Positions 8,750 through 17,692 of a DNA stretch of 64,000 nucleotides are shown in pieces. The DNA is from Miniimonas arenae (GTDB lineage Bacteria > Actinomycetota > Actinomycetes > Actinomycetales > Beutenbergiaceae), in NCBI RefSeq assembly GCF_006351005.1, contig NZ_VENP01000003.1:52763-116762 (forward strand), written 5' to 3'. The translations under genes were made by a program, and so were the position numbers. Each line of letters starts with the position of its first letter. The first letter of the stretch is position 1. The notes beneath the pieces are model-generated. The model made no database searches and had not been told where the DNA came from. It worked only from the letters and a program-made list of their open reading frames with translations.

Positions 8750-10002
8750 CCGAGCTGGGGGAGACCACCGACCCGGTCGCACTGATTCCCGGGAACGTCT
8801 CGACCATGGCGGACCGGGTGTGGGAGCTGCGCGCGTTCTCCGAGTCGCTCGAGAGCGCGTTCACCGGGCTCAGCGGGATCACCACCGATGCGGGCTGGCA
8901 CGGCGACGCTGCCGACGCCTTCCGCACCACCTATCACGCGCAGACCTCGCGGTGGTCCGACGCGTCGGTGGCGTTCGAGGATGCCGCCAGCGCCGTGGAC
9001 TCCTATACGAACACGCTGCAGTGGGCGCAGGGCAAGGCCCGGGACGCGATCGCCCGGTACGCGGAGGGCGACGCGCTGACCGACGCCGCCATCACGCGCT
9101 ACAACGACGGCGTGGACCGGTACAACCGTGACCTCGCCGAGGCGCAGCGGACCGGCGGCACGGCGCCCACGCCGCTCCCGCCGTTCAGCGATCCCGGCGA
9201 GGCGGTGCGGGCCGAGGCGCGCGAGACGCTCCAGGGCGCGCGCGAGTCGCTCGTGCGAGCCGGGGATACGGCCGCCGCGAGTGTGCGGGCCGCGCTCGCG
9301 GACGCACCCGAGGAGCCGTCCTGGCTCGACAAGGCCGGTGACGCGCTCGGCGACGCGGCGACGTGGCTCGGTGAGCGCGCCTACGACGTCTCCGCCGCCG
9401 TCGTGAACTCGGTGGCCTCGTTCGGCAACGCGATGATCGAGCACCCGGGGGAGACCGCCGCGTTCCTCGGCGGCATCGCCCTCATGGTGCTCGGCGGCAC
9501 CGGCGAGGTGGGCGGTGTGGCGCTCGACGCCACCGGCGTCGGCGCGCTGGCCGGCGTCCCGATCAACATCGCGGCCGCCGGGGTGATCGCGGCCGGAGCC
9601 ACGATGACCGCGGCGGCCACGACGTCGCTCGCGCAGCACGCCGGTTCGGACTCGCGCGTGGAGGTGATGGAGTCCCGCGCGTCGGAGTCCGGGCCCTCCA
9701 CGAAGGGCGAACGCGGCACACCGACCGACCGCCAGAAGGAGCACCTCACCGAGCGCGACCTGGACTCCGCGCGCCGCGAACGGGCCGGTGAGGTGGTGGC
9801 GCGGAAGTCCGACGGCACGCCCTGGGACCACGTGCAGGAGGTCAGGAACGCCCAGCAGGGCCTGTGGAACCGGATTGCGAAGCTCAAGCGCATGCTCGGC
9901 GACTCGAGACTCTCGCCCGAGGCGAGGCAGGCCGCCCAGGAGGAGCTGTCCGAGGCGAGCAGGCTGTTCGACCACTCGAAGGGGTATCTGCCGTGGCCAT
10001 GA
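8746..10002 (+). CDS. WXG-headed polymorphic toxin, C-terminal toxin type 28-like domain
   Basis: A 418-residue protein. Residues 1-110 form a helical WXG100-like module with the WxG turn AGWHGDAADAF near residue 45. Residues 110-190 are helical and Ala-rich. A Gly/Ala-rich hydrophobic stretch near 235-300 (FLGGIALMVLGGTGEVGG) could insert in or cross membranes. The last 95 residues (TDRQKEHLTERDLDSARRE, VARKSDGTPWDHVQEV, LSEASRLFDHSKGYLP) match my memory of the polymorphic toxin type 28 domain (Ntox28), predicted to be a nuclease; its activity here is not proven. It overlaps the EspC-like gene by ATGA and the immunity gene by ATGA. The order secretion partner, toxin, immunity is that of a type VII effector cassette. 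Confidence 0.7.
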   Translation: MTELGETTDPVALIPGNVSTMADRVWELRAFSESLESAFTGLSGITTDAGWHGDAADAFRTTYHAQTSRWSDASVAFEDAASAVDSYTNTLQWAQGKARDAIARYAEGDALTDAAITRYNDGVDRYNRDLAEAQRTGGTAPTPLPPFSDPGEAVRAEARETLQGARESLVRAGDTAAASVRAALADAPEEPSWLDKAGDALGDAATWLGERAYDVSAAVVNSVASFGNAMIEHPGETAAFLGGIALMVLGGTGEVGGVALDATGVGALAGVPINIAAAGVIAAGATMTAAATTSLAQHAGSDSRVEVMESRASESGPSTKGERGTPTDRQKEHLTERDLDSARRERAGEVVARKSDGTPWDHVQEVRNAQQGLWNRIAKLKRMLGDSRLSPEARQAAQEELSEASRLFDHSKGYLPWP

Positions 10003-10472
10003 CGAACGACTCGCCCGAGCAGGGCGGCGAGGCGCTGCGCGCCGTCGCGCGCGAGCTCGGGGCTCGCACGCTGGACGAGCTGGACCCCCCGGCCTGGCCG
10101 CCGGCACCCGAGGACGCCTCGCGGCTCGTTCGCACCGCCCACGCACTGCGCTCGGTCCCGTTGGTCGATCTCGACGCCGAGGCGCTGCGCCTGCTGGTCG
10201 CGCAGCAGGTCGCGCTGCCCGTCACCGTTCCGCTGGCGCTCGGGGTCCTGGGCGAGAACCCGTTGGCCGAGGGTGACTTCTACCCCGGCGACCTGCTCAT
10301 GGCCGTCCTCGCGGTGCCTGCGCCCTACTGGCGGGGCAACCCCGTGCACGCCCAGGCGCTGCGCGACGTCGTGACCCGCCTCGATCCCACCGATCCGGAC
10401 TACCCGGTGCTCGGCGAGGGCGACGTGCTTGCCCGCACGGTTGCGGACTTCCTCGCGCGCCTGAGGGACTGA
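9999..10472 (+). CDS. Contact-dependent inhibition type immunity protein (CdiI_2-like)
   Basis: A 157-residue acidic, soluble protein. The stretches TLDELDPPAWPPAPEDASRL, ALRLLVAQQVALPVTVPLAL and ENPLAEGDFYPGDLLMAVL resemble the contact-dependent growth inhibition immunity family (CdiI_2) found next to polymorphic toxins. Its ATG overlaps the stop of the toxin gene by ATGA, so the two are made together. It should neutralise the toxin domain in the producing cell. Family assignment is from memory of the motif pattern, and specificity for this toxin is inferred from position. Confidence 0.7.
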   Translation: MTNDSPEQGGEALRAVARELGARTLDELDPPAWPPAPEDASRLVRTAHALRSVPLVDLDAEALRLLVAQQVALPVTVPLALGVLGENPLAEGDFYPGDLLMAVLAVPAPYWRGNPVHAQALRDVVTRLDPTDPDYPVLGEGDVLARTVADFLARLRD

Positions 10473-10583
10473 CGCGCGCGAGCGGGCCGGGCCCCGCAGC
10501 GCGGAACGAGGCTGAGCGGAGCGCGGCGCCGGCGCGAGACCCGGCCCGGAGGCCATGGTGCCCACCCGCGAGGAGGCTTCCGC

Positions 10584-10860
10584 CTATCTGGGCTCGACCT
10601 CGGACTCACTCGTCCGACTGAGTCGTCGCACGATGCGGGTCCACGGCAGCAGGTGCAGAACGGTGACGATGCCGGCAACGAGGGCGAACCACAGCCCCCG
10701 CTCGTACAACGGGTTCCGCTCCGTCAGGAACGACCCACCATCCTCGGTCCGGCACTCCAGCACACCTGGCGAGTCGACACTGTACGTGTAGGCGCCCTCG
10801 CACAGCCCACCCGTTCCGAACAGACCCTCAGCGTCCTCTGGTCGGTCCCGGAGACGTCCG
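10584..10860 (-). pseudogene. Remnant of a membrane protein gene (C-terminal part only)
   Basis: The last 75 or so residues of a minus-strand reading frame look like real protein: an outside loop with two Cys (LCEGAYTYSVDSPGVLECR), then ERNPLYERGLWFAL leading into one hydrophobic helix (VAGIVTVLHLLPW) and a basic tail. Upstream the frame stays open but turns into sequence of the 154-bp repeat and has no start codon with a ribosome binding site. I read it as the 3' end of a gene whose front was lost, possibly in the same event that placed the repeat. Family unknown. Confidence 0.4.
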
Positions 10861-10915
10861 TTCTCCGTCCCCGGAGGGCGTCTGGCGTGATCCCCAGCCG
10901 CCGCCCCGCCGAGCT

Positions 10916-11069
10916 CTCTGACACTTTGACTGGTGGCCGCGTCACTTTGACTGGCCGGATCGCATTCGGCCCGAGTCCGCTGAGCGTTTGCGCAGGTCAG
11001 CGCCATGGCTGGAGGCGCGTCGGGGATCTGACCAGTCAGAGCGCACGGGCGACCAGTCAAAGTGCACCG
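10916..11069. repeat. 154-bp inverted-repeat element, copy A
   Basis: Imperfect terminal inverted repeats of about 40 bp, each holding two copies of a (C)NCTNTGACTGG box 22 bp apart: left CACTTTGACTGG at 10922 and TCACTTTGACTGG near 10942; right CCAGTCAGAGCG near 11032 and CCAGTCAAAGTG at 11053. The centre contains CGCAGGTCAGCG. A second copy of identical length lies at 26083-26236 in the opposite orientation as judged by the centre. It holds no gene. It resembles a MITE or a structured repeat, but no flanking target duplication is clear. Confidence 0.75.
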
Positions 11070-11155
11070 ACAGACCGCGAGATCGCCCTCGATGCGGGCC
11101 CGATTGCGCTGGATGGCCCCCTCCCAGCGCGGGCTCCGGCCCTCCCGACGTGAAG

Positions 11156-11188
11156 CGGGCCCGGCCCCGCCGCGCGGAACCGGGCCCG
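11156..11188 (-). terminator. Hairpin terminator after gnd
   Basis: CGGGCCCGG and CCGGGCCCG pair over 9 bp with a 15-nt loop, directly downstream of the gnd stop on the minus strand. Confidence 0.55.
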
Positions 11189-11199
11189 GCCGAGCGGCC

Positions 11200-12654
11200 T
11201 CAGGACTGCTGGGTCTCGCTGCGGTCGGCCGACCACTCGGTGTGGAACACGCCGTCCTTGTCCACCCGGTGGTAGGTGTGCGCGCCGAAGAAGTCGCGCT
11301 GCGCCTGGATGAGCGCGGCTGGCAGGTGCTCGGCCCGCACGCCGTCGTAGTACGCGAGCGACGACGCAAACGCCGGCACCGGCACGCCGTTGAGCGCGGC
11401 CTGGGACACCACGCGGCGCCACGACTCCACGCCGTTCGACACGGCGGACGCGAAGTACTCGTCGGCGATGAGCAGCGGGAGGTTCGCGTCGCGCTCGTAG
11501 GCCTCGGTGATCCGGTTGAGGAAGCGGGCGCGGATGATGCAGCCGCCGCGCCAGATCCGCGCGCACGCGCCGCGGTCCACGTCCCAGCCGTGCTCGGCGG
11601 AGGCGGCGGCGATCTGGTCGAACCCCTGCGAGTAGGCCACCACCTTGGAGGCGTACAGCGCGCGGCGCACGTCCTCGATGAACGCGTCGCGGTCGGGCAC
11701 GTCCCAGCCGGCGGTCGCGGCGGCGAGGTCGGCGGCCCGCGCCGCCTCGCGCTGCGGCACGGAGCCGGACAGCGCCCGGGCGAACGTCGCCTCGGCGATG
11801 CCCGTGATGGGGACCCCGAGGTCGAGCGCGGACTGCACCGTCCAGCGGCCGGTGCCCTTCTGCTCGGCCTGGTCGGCCACCACGTCGACGAACGCCTTGC
11901 CCGTCTCGGCGTCCGTGTGCGCGAGGACGGTCGCGGTGATCTCGATGAGGTAGGACTCGAGGTCGCCCGTGTTCCAGTCGGCGAAGATCTCCCCGATCTC
12001 CGCCGCGGACAGCCCGAGCGCGGTGCGCAGCAGGTCGTACGCCTCGGCGATGAGCTGCATGTCGGCGTACTCGATGCCGTTGTGCACCATCTTCACGTAG
12101 TGCCCCGCGCCGTCCGGGCCGATGTAGGTGCAGCAGGGCACGCCATCCACGTGCGCGGAGATCTTCTCGAGCATCGGGCCGAGGGTGTCGTAGGCCTCGC
12201 GGGTGCCGCCGGGCATGATCGCCGGGCCGTTCAGCGCCCCCTCCTCGCCACCGGAGACCCCGGTGCCGACGAAGTGGAACCCGCGCGCGGACAGGTCCTT
12301 CTCGCGGCGGATCGTGTCCGGGAAGTGCGCGTTGCCGCCGTCGACGATGATGTCGCCGGGCTCGAGGTGCTGCGTCAGCTCCTCGATGACCGCGTCGGTC
12401 GCCGCACCGGCCTTCACCATGATGAGGACGGTCCGCGGCCGCTTGAGCGAGGCCACGAAGTCGGCGACGGACTCGCTCGCGACGAACTCGCCGTCGGACC
12501 CGTGCGCCTCGAGCAGCGCGGCGGTCTTGGACCACGAGCGGTTGTGCAGCGCGACGGTGTACCCGTTGCGCGCCAGGTTCCGGGCCAGGTTCGAGCCCAT
12601 CACCGCAAGACCGGTCACTCCGATGTCAGCCACAGCCTCAGTCATGGTCGCCAT
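11200..12654 (-). CDS. gnd: 6-phosphogluconate dehydrogenase, decarboxylating
   Basis: A 484-residue enzyme of the oxidative pentose phosphate pathway: 6-phosphogluconate plus NADP+ gives ribulose 5-phosphate, CO2 and NADPH. The Rossmann start IGVTGLAVMGSNLARNLARN near residue 10 is followed by NRS, which fits NADP preference. IIVDGGNAHFPDT, GTGVSGGEEGA, VKMVHNGIEYADMQLIAEAY and DQAEQKGTGRWT are family signatures, and the catalytic Lys and Asn of VKMVHN are present. Length matches the long GndA type. The start could also be the second ATG at 12645. It stands alone, divergent from an MFS gene. Confidence 0.95.
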   Translation of the reverse strand: MATMTEAVADIGVTGLAVMGSNLARNLARNGYTVALHNRSWSKTAALLEAHGSDGEFVASESVADFVASLKRPRTVLIMVKAGAATDAVIEELTQHLEPGDIIVDGGNAHFPDTIRREKDLSARGFHFVGTGVSGGEEGALNGPAIMPGGTREAYDTLGPMLEKISAHVDGVPCCTYIGPDGAGHYVKMVHNGIEYADMQLIAEAYDLLRTALGLSAAEIGEIFADWNTGDLESYLIEITATVLAHTDAETGKAFVDVVADQAEQKGTGRWTVQSALDLGVPITGIAEATFARALSGSVPQREAARAADLAAATAGWDVPDRDAFIEDVRRALYASKVVAYSQGFDQIAAASAEHGWDVDRGACARIWRGGCIIRARFLNRITEAYERDANLPLLIADEYFASAVSNGVESWRRVVSQAALNGVPVPAFASSLAYYDGVRAEHLPAALIQAQRDFFGAHTYHRVDKDGVFHTEWSADRSETQQS

Positions 12655-12769
12655 TCTGCCCGAGGAGCGCGCGCGTGCGCCGGGGCGTCTCGCGCCTGCG
12701 CGACTCCGGTGCGCCGGTGGCACGATGGATGGTCGGCGCGCGCGAGGTGGGCCAGGAGGGACGGCACGC

Positions 12770-14404
12770 ATGACGGGCGGCACGACGGCGAGCGGCAGCC
12801 CTGGACGCACCGCACCTTCGGCGGGGCGTCGGCCCGCGCCGACGTCCCTGTGGGACCCCCGGCTGCGCTGGACGAGCCTCGGCTCCCTCGCGCTCGTGCT
12901 GCTGGCCGCGTTCGAGGCGATGGCCGTGACGACCGTGATGCCCGTGGTGGCCGAGGACCTCGACGGCGCGCGGCTGTACAGCGTGGCGTTCTCCGCGACG
13001 CTCGCGGCGTCGGTCATCGCCATGGTGGTCTCGGGCCGGTGGAGCGACCGCAGTGGACCCGCACTCCCGCTCGTCACCGCGACCGGCGTTTTCGTGGTCG
13101 GACTCGTCGTGGCCGGCACCGCCGAGCAGATGCCGGTGCTCGTGCTCGGCCGCTTCCTCCAGGGACTCGGCTCCGGCGCGATCACCGTGACGCTCTACGT
13201 GCTCGTCGCGCGCGCGTTCCCCACGCCGCTGCACCCCCGCGTGTTCGGGCTGTTCTCCGCGGGCTGGGTGCTCCCGTCGATGATCGGGCCGCTGCTCGCC
13301 GGGGTCATCGCCGACGTGTGGAGCTGGCACTGGGTGTTCCTCGGCGTCGCGCTGCTCATCGTGCCCGCGCTCGCGCTGCTCCTGCCCGTGCTGCGCAGCC
13401 TGCGCGAGATCGAGGCCGAGCGCGCGGCGGAGAGCGCGGCCGCGACCGGCCCGTCCGGAGCGCAGGGCACGCCGACGGACGACTCCCGGCCCGCAGTGCT
13501 CGGCGTCCCGCCGGAGGGCGCCGCGGTCGGTGCGAGCGCCGCCGCCGAGCTCGCCCCCGACGCCCCGGCAGCACCCGCCGCCGACGCCGACGCCGACGCC
13601 GACGCAGCAGCGACCCCCGACCCCACCCCCGGCTGGAACGCCCCGAGCACCGTCCTCGCCGTCCTGCTCGCCGTCGTCGTCGCGCTCGCACTGGTCGGTA
13701 CGGGCAGCACGTCCGAGCTGCTGCCCTCGCCGGTGGCGTGGCTGCTCGCGGCGGGCGGGCTCGCCGTCGTGGCCCTCGCGGTGCGTCCGCTGCTCCCGCC
13801 GCGCACGCTGCTCGCCGGGCGCGGCCTGCCCGCGACCGTGCTGGCGCGCGGCACGCTCGCCGCTGCGTACTTCGGCACCGAGGTGTATCTCCCGCTGATG
13901 CTGCAGCGTGAGTACGGGCTCACGCCCGGCAACGCGGGCCTCGTGCTGACCGTCGGCGCGATCGCGTGGTTCCTCGGCTCGATGACGCAGGCGCGGCTCG
14001 GCGGGCGCGTCGCGTCGGGCCGGCTGCTGGTCGCCGGGGCGTGCTTCGTCACCGCCGGCGTCGCGATCCAGATCACGACGGCGCTCGCGGACCTCGGCGT
14101 GCCCGGCGCCCTGGTCGGGTGGCTCGTGGGCGGGATCGGGATGGGGCTCGCGATGCCGCGGCTGTCCACCCTCGTGCTCGCGTACTCCACCCCCCGCGAC
14201 CAGGGCCTGAACTCCTCGGCGCTGTCGATCTCCGACGCTGTGGGCGGGTCCGCGATCACGGCCGTGACGGGTCTCGTGTTCGCCTCGGTGGGCTCGGGCC
14301 GAACCTCGTTCGCGGCCGCGTTCCTGCTGTGCCTCGCGCTGGCGGTGGCCACGGTGCTCGTGGCGCGACGCGCGGGCCCGGGCTCTGCGAGACTTCCCGC
14401 GTGA
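12770..14404 (+). CDS. MFS transporter with an Ala/Asp-rich cytoplasmic linker
   Basis: A 544-residue inner-membrane transporter with about 14 hydrophobic segments. The first half has VSGRWSDRSGPALP (motif A) and LGRFLQGLGSGAITVTLYVL (motif C region). A long loop between the halves, near residues 215-285, is low-complexity and contains DADADADAAATPDPTP. The N-terminal 25 residues are a disordered Gly/Ser/Thr tail. AGGAGGGA lies 10 bp before the ATG. Its stop overlaps the purC GTG start by GTGA, so the two are co-transcribed. Substrate unknown; a drug-type exporter is the default reading, but the coupling with purC leaves room for a nucleobase or related compound. Confidence 0.85.
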   Translation: MTGGTTASGSPGRTAPSAGRRPAPTSLWDPRLRWTSLGSLALVLLAAFEAMAVTTVMPVVAEDLDGARLYSVAFSATLAASVIAMVVSGRWSDRSGPALPLVTATGVFVVGLVVAGTAEQMPVLVLGRFLQGLGSGAITVTLYVLVARAFPTPLHPRVFGLFSAGWVLPSMIGPLLAGVIADVWSWHWVFLGVALLIVPALALLLPVLRSLREIEAERAAESAAATGPSGAQGTPTDDSRPAVLGVPPEGAAVGASAAAELAPDAPAAPAADADADADAAATPDPTPGWNAPSTVLAVLLAVVVALALVGTGSTSELLPSPVAWLLAAGGLAVVALAVRPLLPPRTLLAGRGLPATVLARGTLAAAYFGTEVYLPLMLQREYGLTPGNAGLVLTVGAIAWFLGSMTQARLGGRVASGRLLVAGACFVTAGVAIQITTALADLGVPGALVGWLVGGIGMGLAMPRLSTLVLAYSTPRDQGLNSSALSISDAVGGSAITAVTGLVFASVGSGRTSFAAAFLLCLALAVATVLVARRAGPGSARLPA

Positions 14405-15378
14405 GCCAGCCCAGCGCGCCCAGCCCCGCCGGCCAGCCGGCCGTCGACCCCTCCGCCACCGGCCCGAGCGCGGCGGGAGGCACGACGGCGAACGCACCCC
14501 TCCCGGGATGGCGGCACGTCGCCGCGGGCAAGGTCCGCGAGCTCTACGTGCCGACGCCCGACAACCCGGACTGGGGCGACGACGTCGTCCTCGTGGTCGC
14601 GAGCGACCGCATCTCCGCGTACGACCACGTGCTCTCGACCCCGATCCCGGACAAGGGCGCGATCCTCACCGCGCTGTCGGTGTGGTGGTTCGAGCGGCTG
14701 GCCGACGTCGTGCCGCACCACCTCGTCTCGCTCGACGTGCCCGAGTCGGTCGCCGGGCGCGCCATGGTGTGCCGGCGGCTCGAGATGTACCCGGTGGAGT
14801 GCGTGGCGCGCGGCTACCTCACGGGCTCGGGCCTGGTCGAGTACCGGGAGAGCCGCTCGGTGTGCGGGCTGCCGTTGCCCGAGGGCCTGGTGGACGGCTC
14901 GCCGCTGCCGGCGCCCCTGTTCACGCCGGCCGCGAAGGCCGCGATGGGCGAGCACGACGAGAACGTCACCTTCGAGCGCGTGGTCGAGATGGTGGGCGAC
15001 GACGTCGCGCACCGCCTGCGCGCGACCACCCTCGCGCTCTACACGCGCGCCGAGGAGATCGCGGCGGACCGCGGCATCGTGCTCGCGGACACGAAGATCG
15101 AGCTCGGCGCCGACCCGCACGGTCCGGACCTCGTGCTCGGCGACGAGGTGCTCACGCCCGACTCCTCGCGCTTCTGGGACGCCGCGACCTGGCGGCCCGG
15201 CGGCAGTCAGGCGAGCTTCGACAAGCAGTTCGTGCGCGACTGGCTCACGTCGCCCGCGTCCGGGTGGGACCGCGCGTCCGACGCGCCACCGCCGGCCCTG
15301 CCGGACGACGTCGTCGAGCGCACGCGGGCGCGGTACGTGGAGGCCTACGAGCGGCTCACCGGGCGGCGCTGGGTCTGA
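14401..15378 (+). CDS. purC: Phosphoribosylaminoimidazole-succinocarboxamide synthase
   Basis: A 325-residue enzyme that joins CAIR and aspartate with ATP to give SAICAR in purine synthesis. The conserved core starts at GKVRELY near residue 42, after a 35-residue Pro/Ala-rich tail. VASDRISAYDHVL, IPDKGAILTALSVWWFERL, PVECVARGYLTGSG, KIELG and LVLGDEVLTPDSSRFWD are classic SAICAR synthetase motifs. The GTG start overlaps the stop of the MFS gene by 4 bp. It ends convergently with a toxin-like gene. Confidence 0.96.
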   Translation: MSQPSAPSPAGQPAVDPSATGPSAAGGTTANAPLPGWRHVAAGKVRELYVPTPDNPDWGDDVVLVVASDRISAYDHVLSTPIPDKGAILTALSVWWFERLADVVPHHLVSLDVPESVAGRAMVCRRLEMYPVECVARGYLTGSGLVEYRESRSVCGLPLPEGLVDGSPLPAPLFTPAAKAAMGEHDENVTFERVVEMVGDDVAHRLRATTLALYTRAEEIAADRGIVLADTKIELGADPHGPDLVLGDEVLTPDSSRFWDAATWRPGGSQASFDKQFVRDWLTSPASGWDRASDAPPPALPDDVVERTRARYVEAYERLTGRRWV

Positions 15379-15416
15379 CGCCGCCCGCCGCGGTGGGTCG
15401 CGCGCGGCCACGTGCC

Positions 15417-15435
15417 GTCGCCGACCGGCGGCGAC
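15417..15435. terminator. Small hairpin between convergent purC and TNT gene
   Basis: GTCGCCG and CGGCGAC pair over 7 bp with a 5-nt loop in the 86-bp gap between two convergent genes. A weak candidate for a two-way terminator. Confidence 0.35.
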
Positions 15436-15464
15436 CGTGCCCGGTCTCGACGGCGGAGCCTCGG

Positions 15465-17330
15465 TCAGGGACCGACGGTCACCTCGACGAGCTGGCCGCC
15501 ACGCAGGAGCTGGCGCACGCCGGTGTTGTCCGCCGCGATCCGGAATCGCAGCGAGCCGCCGGGCTGACCGAACCAGGGCTGGACGATCTCGGCCTCGACG
15601 TGCAGCGGCTGCATCGTCACGAACTGGTAGAGCCGCGCGTTGCTGCTCGTCACGGGCGGCAACGAGCGGTTCGGCATCGGCGTCGCCCAGGGGAACAGGA
15701 ACACGCCGTCGAGCGCGCCGATCCGGTCCAGCGCCACGCCGGGCGGCAGCACCGTGAGGGTCGCGCCGCCGCCCGCCTGCAGCTGCGCGTACAGCTGCGC
15801 GTAGGCGGGGCGGTAGGAGGCCGAGCGCTGCTCGAGGTCGTAGCGGGGCACGGCCGTCGCCACGGGCGGGGCCGCGGACAGGTAGCTCCACAGCCACTCG
15901 CACGCCTCGCGCTCGGTGGGCACGGACGCGAACGGCTCGAACGTGCCGTAGTCCCGTACACCGATCTCGTACCGACGGGCGCCGCTCTGGCGCACCTCCA
16001 TCGCGCCCTCGAGCGGGGTCTGGCCGTCGCCCGCGACGCCGGGCAGCACCACGGCCTCACGCGGGTAGCCGACCTGCTCGAAGCGGCGCGCGAGCTCGGC
16101 GAACGCCGCGCCCGGGTTCGCGGTCGAGTTCCGCAGCCACTCCGGCAGGTGCTCGGGCGAGCGGGGGTAGGTCTGCAGGTCGGCGAGCCACTGCTCGTCG
16201 TCGGGAATCGCGACGGCGGGCACCGCGTCCGCAGCCTGCGGCACCATGCGCACGCCGGTGGCGTTCCAGTACGGGCGCGCGTCCCACTCGTACGTGACGG
16301 TGCGGCCGCCGTCGGGCGTGACGCCGACGAGCGCGGACAGCCACGCACCGCGCTCGGGGGTGGCGAGCTCCGCGCGGAGCTGGGCGAGCGCCGCGACCGT
16401 CTCGTCGGGCAGGTCCAGGCGGACGATGCCGGCGTTCGACGACGTGAGGTACGCCCGGCCGGAGTGCTGCGGGCCGGACTGCGACCACTCGACGTTCGCG
16501 GACTGCCAGTCCACGCCGCGGGCGGCGGCGCCGGCCGCGAGGGCGGGGAGCGGAGCGACGGCGGCCGCGAGCAGCTGCTCCTCACGGGAGAGCGGCGGGG
16601 CCGGGGTGGGCTCGGGCGGCGCCGGGGGAGCGGGGTACCACGAGGGCGCCTGGCTCGGCGCCGGGTCGAGGATCGGCGTGGGCGCCGGCTCGGGCTCGGG
16701 TGCCGGCTCGGGCTCGGGAGCCGGCTCGGGCTCAGGGGTGGGCTCGGGCTCGGGGGTGGGCTCGGGCTCAGGGGTGGGCTCGGGCTCAGGGGTGGGCTCG
16801 GGCGTGGGCTCGAGCTCGGGTGTGGGCTCGGGTTCGGGCTCGGGGGTGGGCTCGGGAGCGGGCTCTGCTTCAGGGGCCGGCTCCGGCTCAAAGGCGGCCT
16901 GCGACTCGGACGCCGGCGCAGACTCCTCCTCCGCAGCGGGAGCAGGGGCGGGCTCCGGCGTCGGCCAGGGCTGGGTCTCCACCTCCGGCGCGGGCGCCGG
17001 CTCCGCCTCGACGGCCTCGCCCTGCGGGCGGACGGCGTCGATTGGCAGCGTGGTGTCGACCGGCTCGGACGTCTGCGGTTCACCCCACGAGGACTCGGTC
17101 ACCTCGGCCGGCGCGGCGGGCTCGTCAGAAGCGGACGCCGCCTCGGGATCCGACGCCTCTTCCGGCTCCGACGCCGCGTCCCGCTCCGACGCCGCTTCGG
17201 GATCCGACGCCTCTTCCGGCTCCGACGCCGCTTCGGGCTCCGACGGCGTGGGCAGCGGGGCTGCCCAGATCGAGCGGGCGGGCGGCGGCGGAACGGCAGG
17301 CGCCTGCGGGTCCTCGGGGCTCACGCTCAT
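15465..17330 (-). CDS. TNT-domain (NAD+ glycohydrolase toxin) protein with Pro/Glu repeats
   Basis: A 621-residue protein. Residues 1-230 are disordered: acidic Ser/Glu/Ala repeats, then a run of [12 protein letters not shown] repeats. Residues 240-490 hold one or two unassigned globular modules (a W-rich stretch near residue 283; later [14 protein letters not shown]). The last 95 residues match the tuberculosis necrotizing toxin fold: [49 protein letters not shown] and [12 protein letters not shown]. The FGQPGG loop and the RSLPP/Y pair are those seen in TNT NAD+ glycohydrolases. There is no signal peptide, as in type VII effectors. No immunity gene is obvious beside it; the neighbours are purC and purS. 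Confidence 0.75.
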   Translation of the reverse strand: MSVSPEDPQAPAVPPPPARSIWAAPLPTPSEPEAASEPEEASDPEAASERDAASEPEEASDPEAASASDEPAAPAEVTESSWGEPQTSEPVDTTLPIDAVRPQGEAVEAEPAPAPEVETQPWPTPEPAPAPAAEEESAPASESQAAFEPEPAPEAEPAPEPTPEPEPEPTPELEPTPEPTPEPEPTPEPEPTPEPEPTPEPEPAPEPEPAPEPEPAPTPILDPAPSQAPSWYPAPPAPPEPTPAPPLSREEQLLAAAVAPLPALAAGAAARGVDWQSANVEWSQSGPQHSGRAYLTSSNAGIVRLDLPDETVAALAQLRAELATPERGAWLSALVGVTPDGGRTVTYEWDARPYWNATGVRMVPQAADAVPAVAIPDDEQWLADLQTYPRSPEHLPEWLRNSTANPGAAFAELARRFEQVGYPREAVVLPGVAGDGQTPLEGAMEVRQSGARRYEIGVRDYGTFEPFASVPTEREACEWLWSYLSAAPPVATAVPRYDLEQRSASYRPAYAQLYAQLQAGGGATLTVLPPGVALDRIGALDGVFLFPWATPMPNRSLPPVTSSNARLYQFVTMQPLHVEAEIVQPWFGQPGGSLRFRIAADNTGVRQLLRGGQLVEVTVGP

Positions 17331-17401
17331 GGGGCCATCTTGTCACCGCGTCGCGTGACCGCGCGGCTGTGTGCACAGGTGTCTCGGCCCAGCGCGCCCG
17401 G

Positions 17402-17407
17402 TACGAT
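17402..17407 (+). promoter_or_regulatory. -10 box of purS-purQ
   Basis: TACGAT lies 37 bp before the purS ATG in the space divergent from the toxin-like gene. Confidence 0.4.
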
Positions 17408-17443
17408 CGGAGCCGCCCCCCTTTGCTCCGTCGGAAGCGAACC

Positions 17444-17692
17444 ATGCCGCGCATCGTCGTCGAGGTCATGCCCAAGCCCGAGATCCTGGACCCCCAGGGC
17501 AAGGCGGTGAACGGGGCGCTGCCCCGGCTCGGCTTCACCGGCATCAGCCAGGTCCGCCAGGGCAAGCGGTTCGAGCTCACGGTGGACGGTCCGGTGACCG
17601 AGGACCTGCTCGCCGAGGTGCGTCGCGCCGCGGAGACCGTCCTGTCCAACCCGGTGATCGAGGACGTCGTCCGCGTCGCCGAGGAAGCCTGA
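17444..17692 (+). CDS. purS: Phosphoribosylformylglycinamidine synthase subunit PurS
   Basis: An 82-residue protein, the small bridging subunit that lets PurL and PurQ form the FGAM synthase complex. [20 protein letters not shown] at the start and [20 protein letters not shown] after it are the PurS pattern, and the length is typical. The stop overlaps the ATG of purQ by a single base (TGATG). purL is not adjacent; it lies 18 kb away at 36303. Confidence 0.96.
   Translation: MPRIVVEVMPKPEILDPQGKAVNGALPRLGFTGISQVRQGKRFELTVDGPVTEDLLAEVRRAAETVLSNPVIEDVVRVAEEA

Noticed and set aside
10916..11069. Insertion sequence
   Set aside because: No transposase and no clear target duplication; reported instead as an inverted-repeat element of unknown kind.
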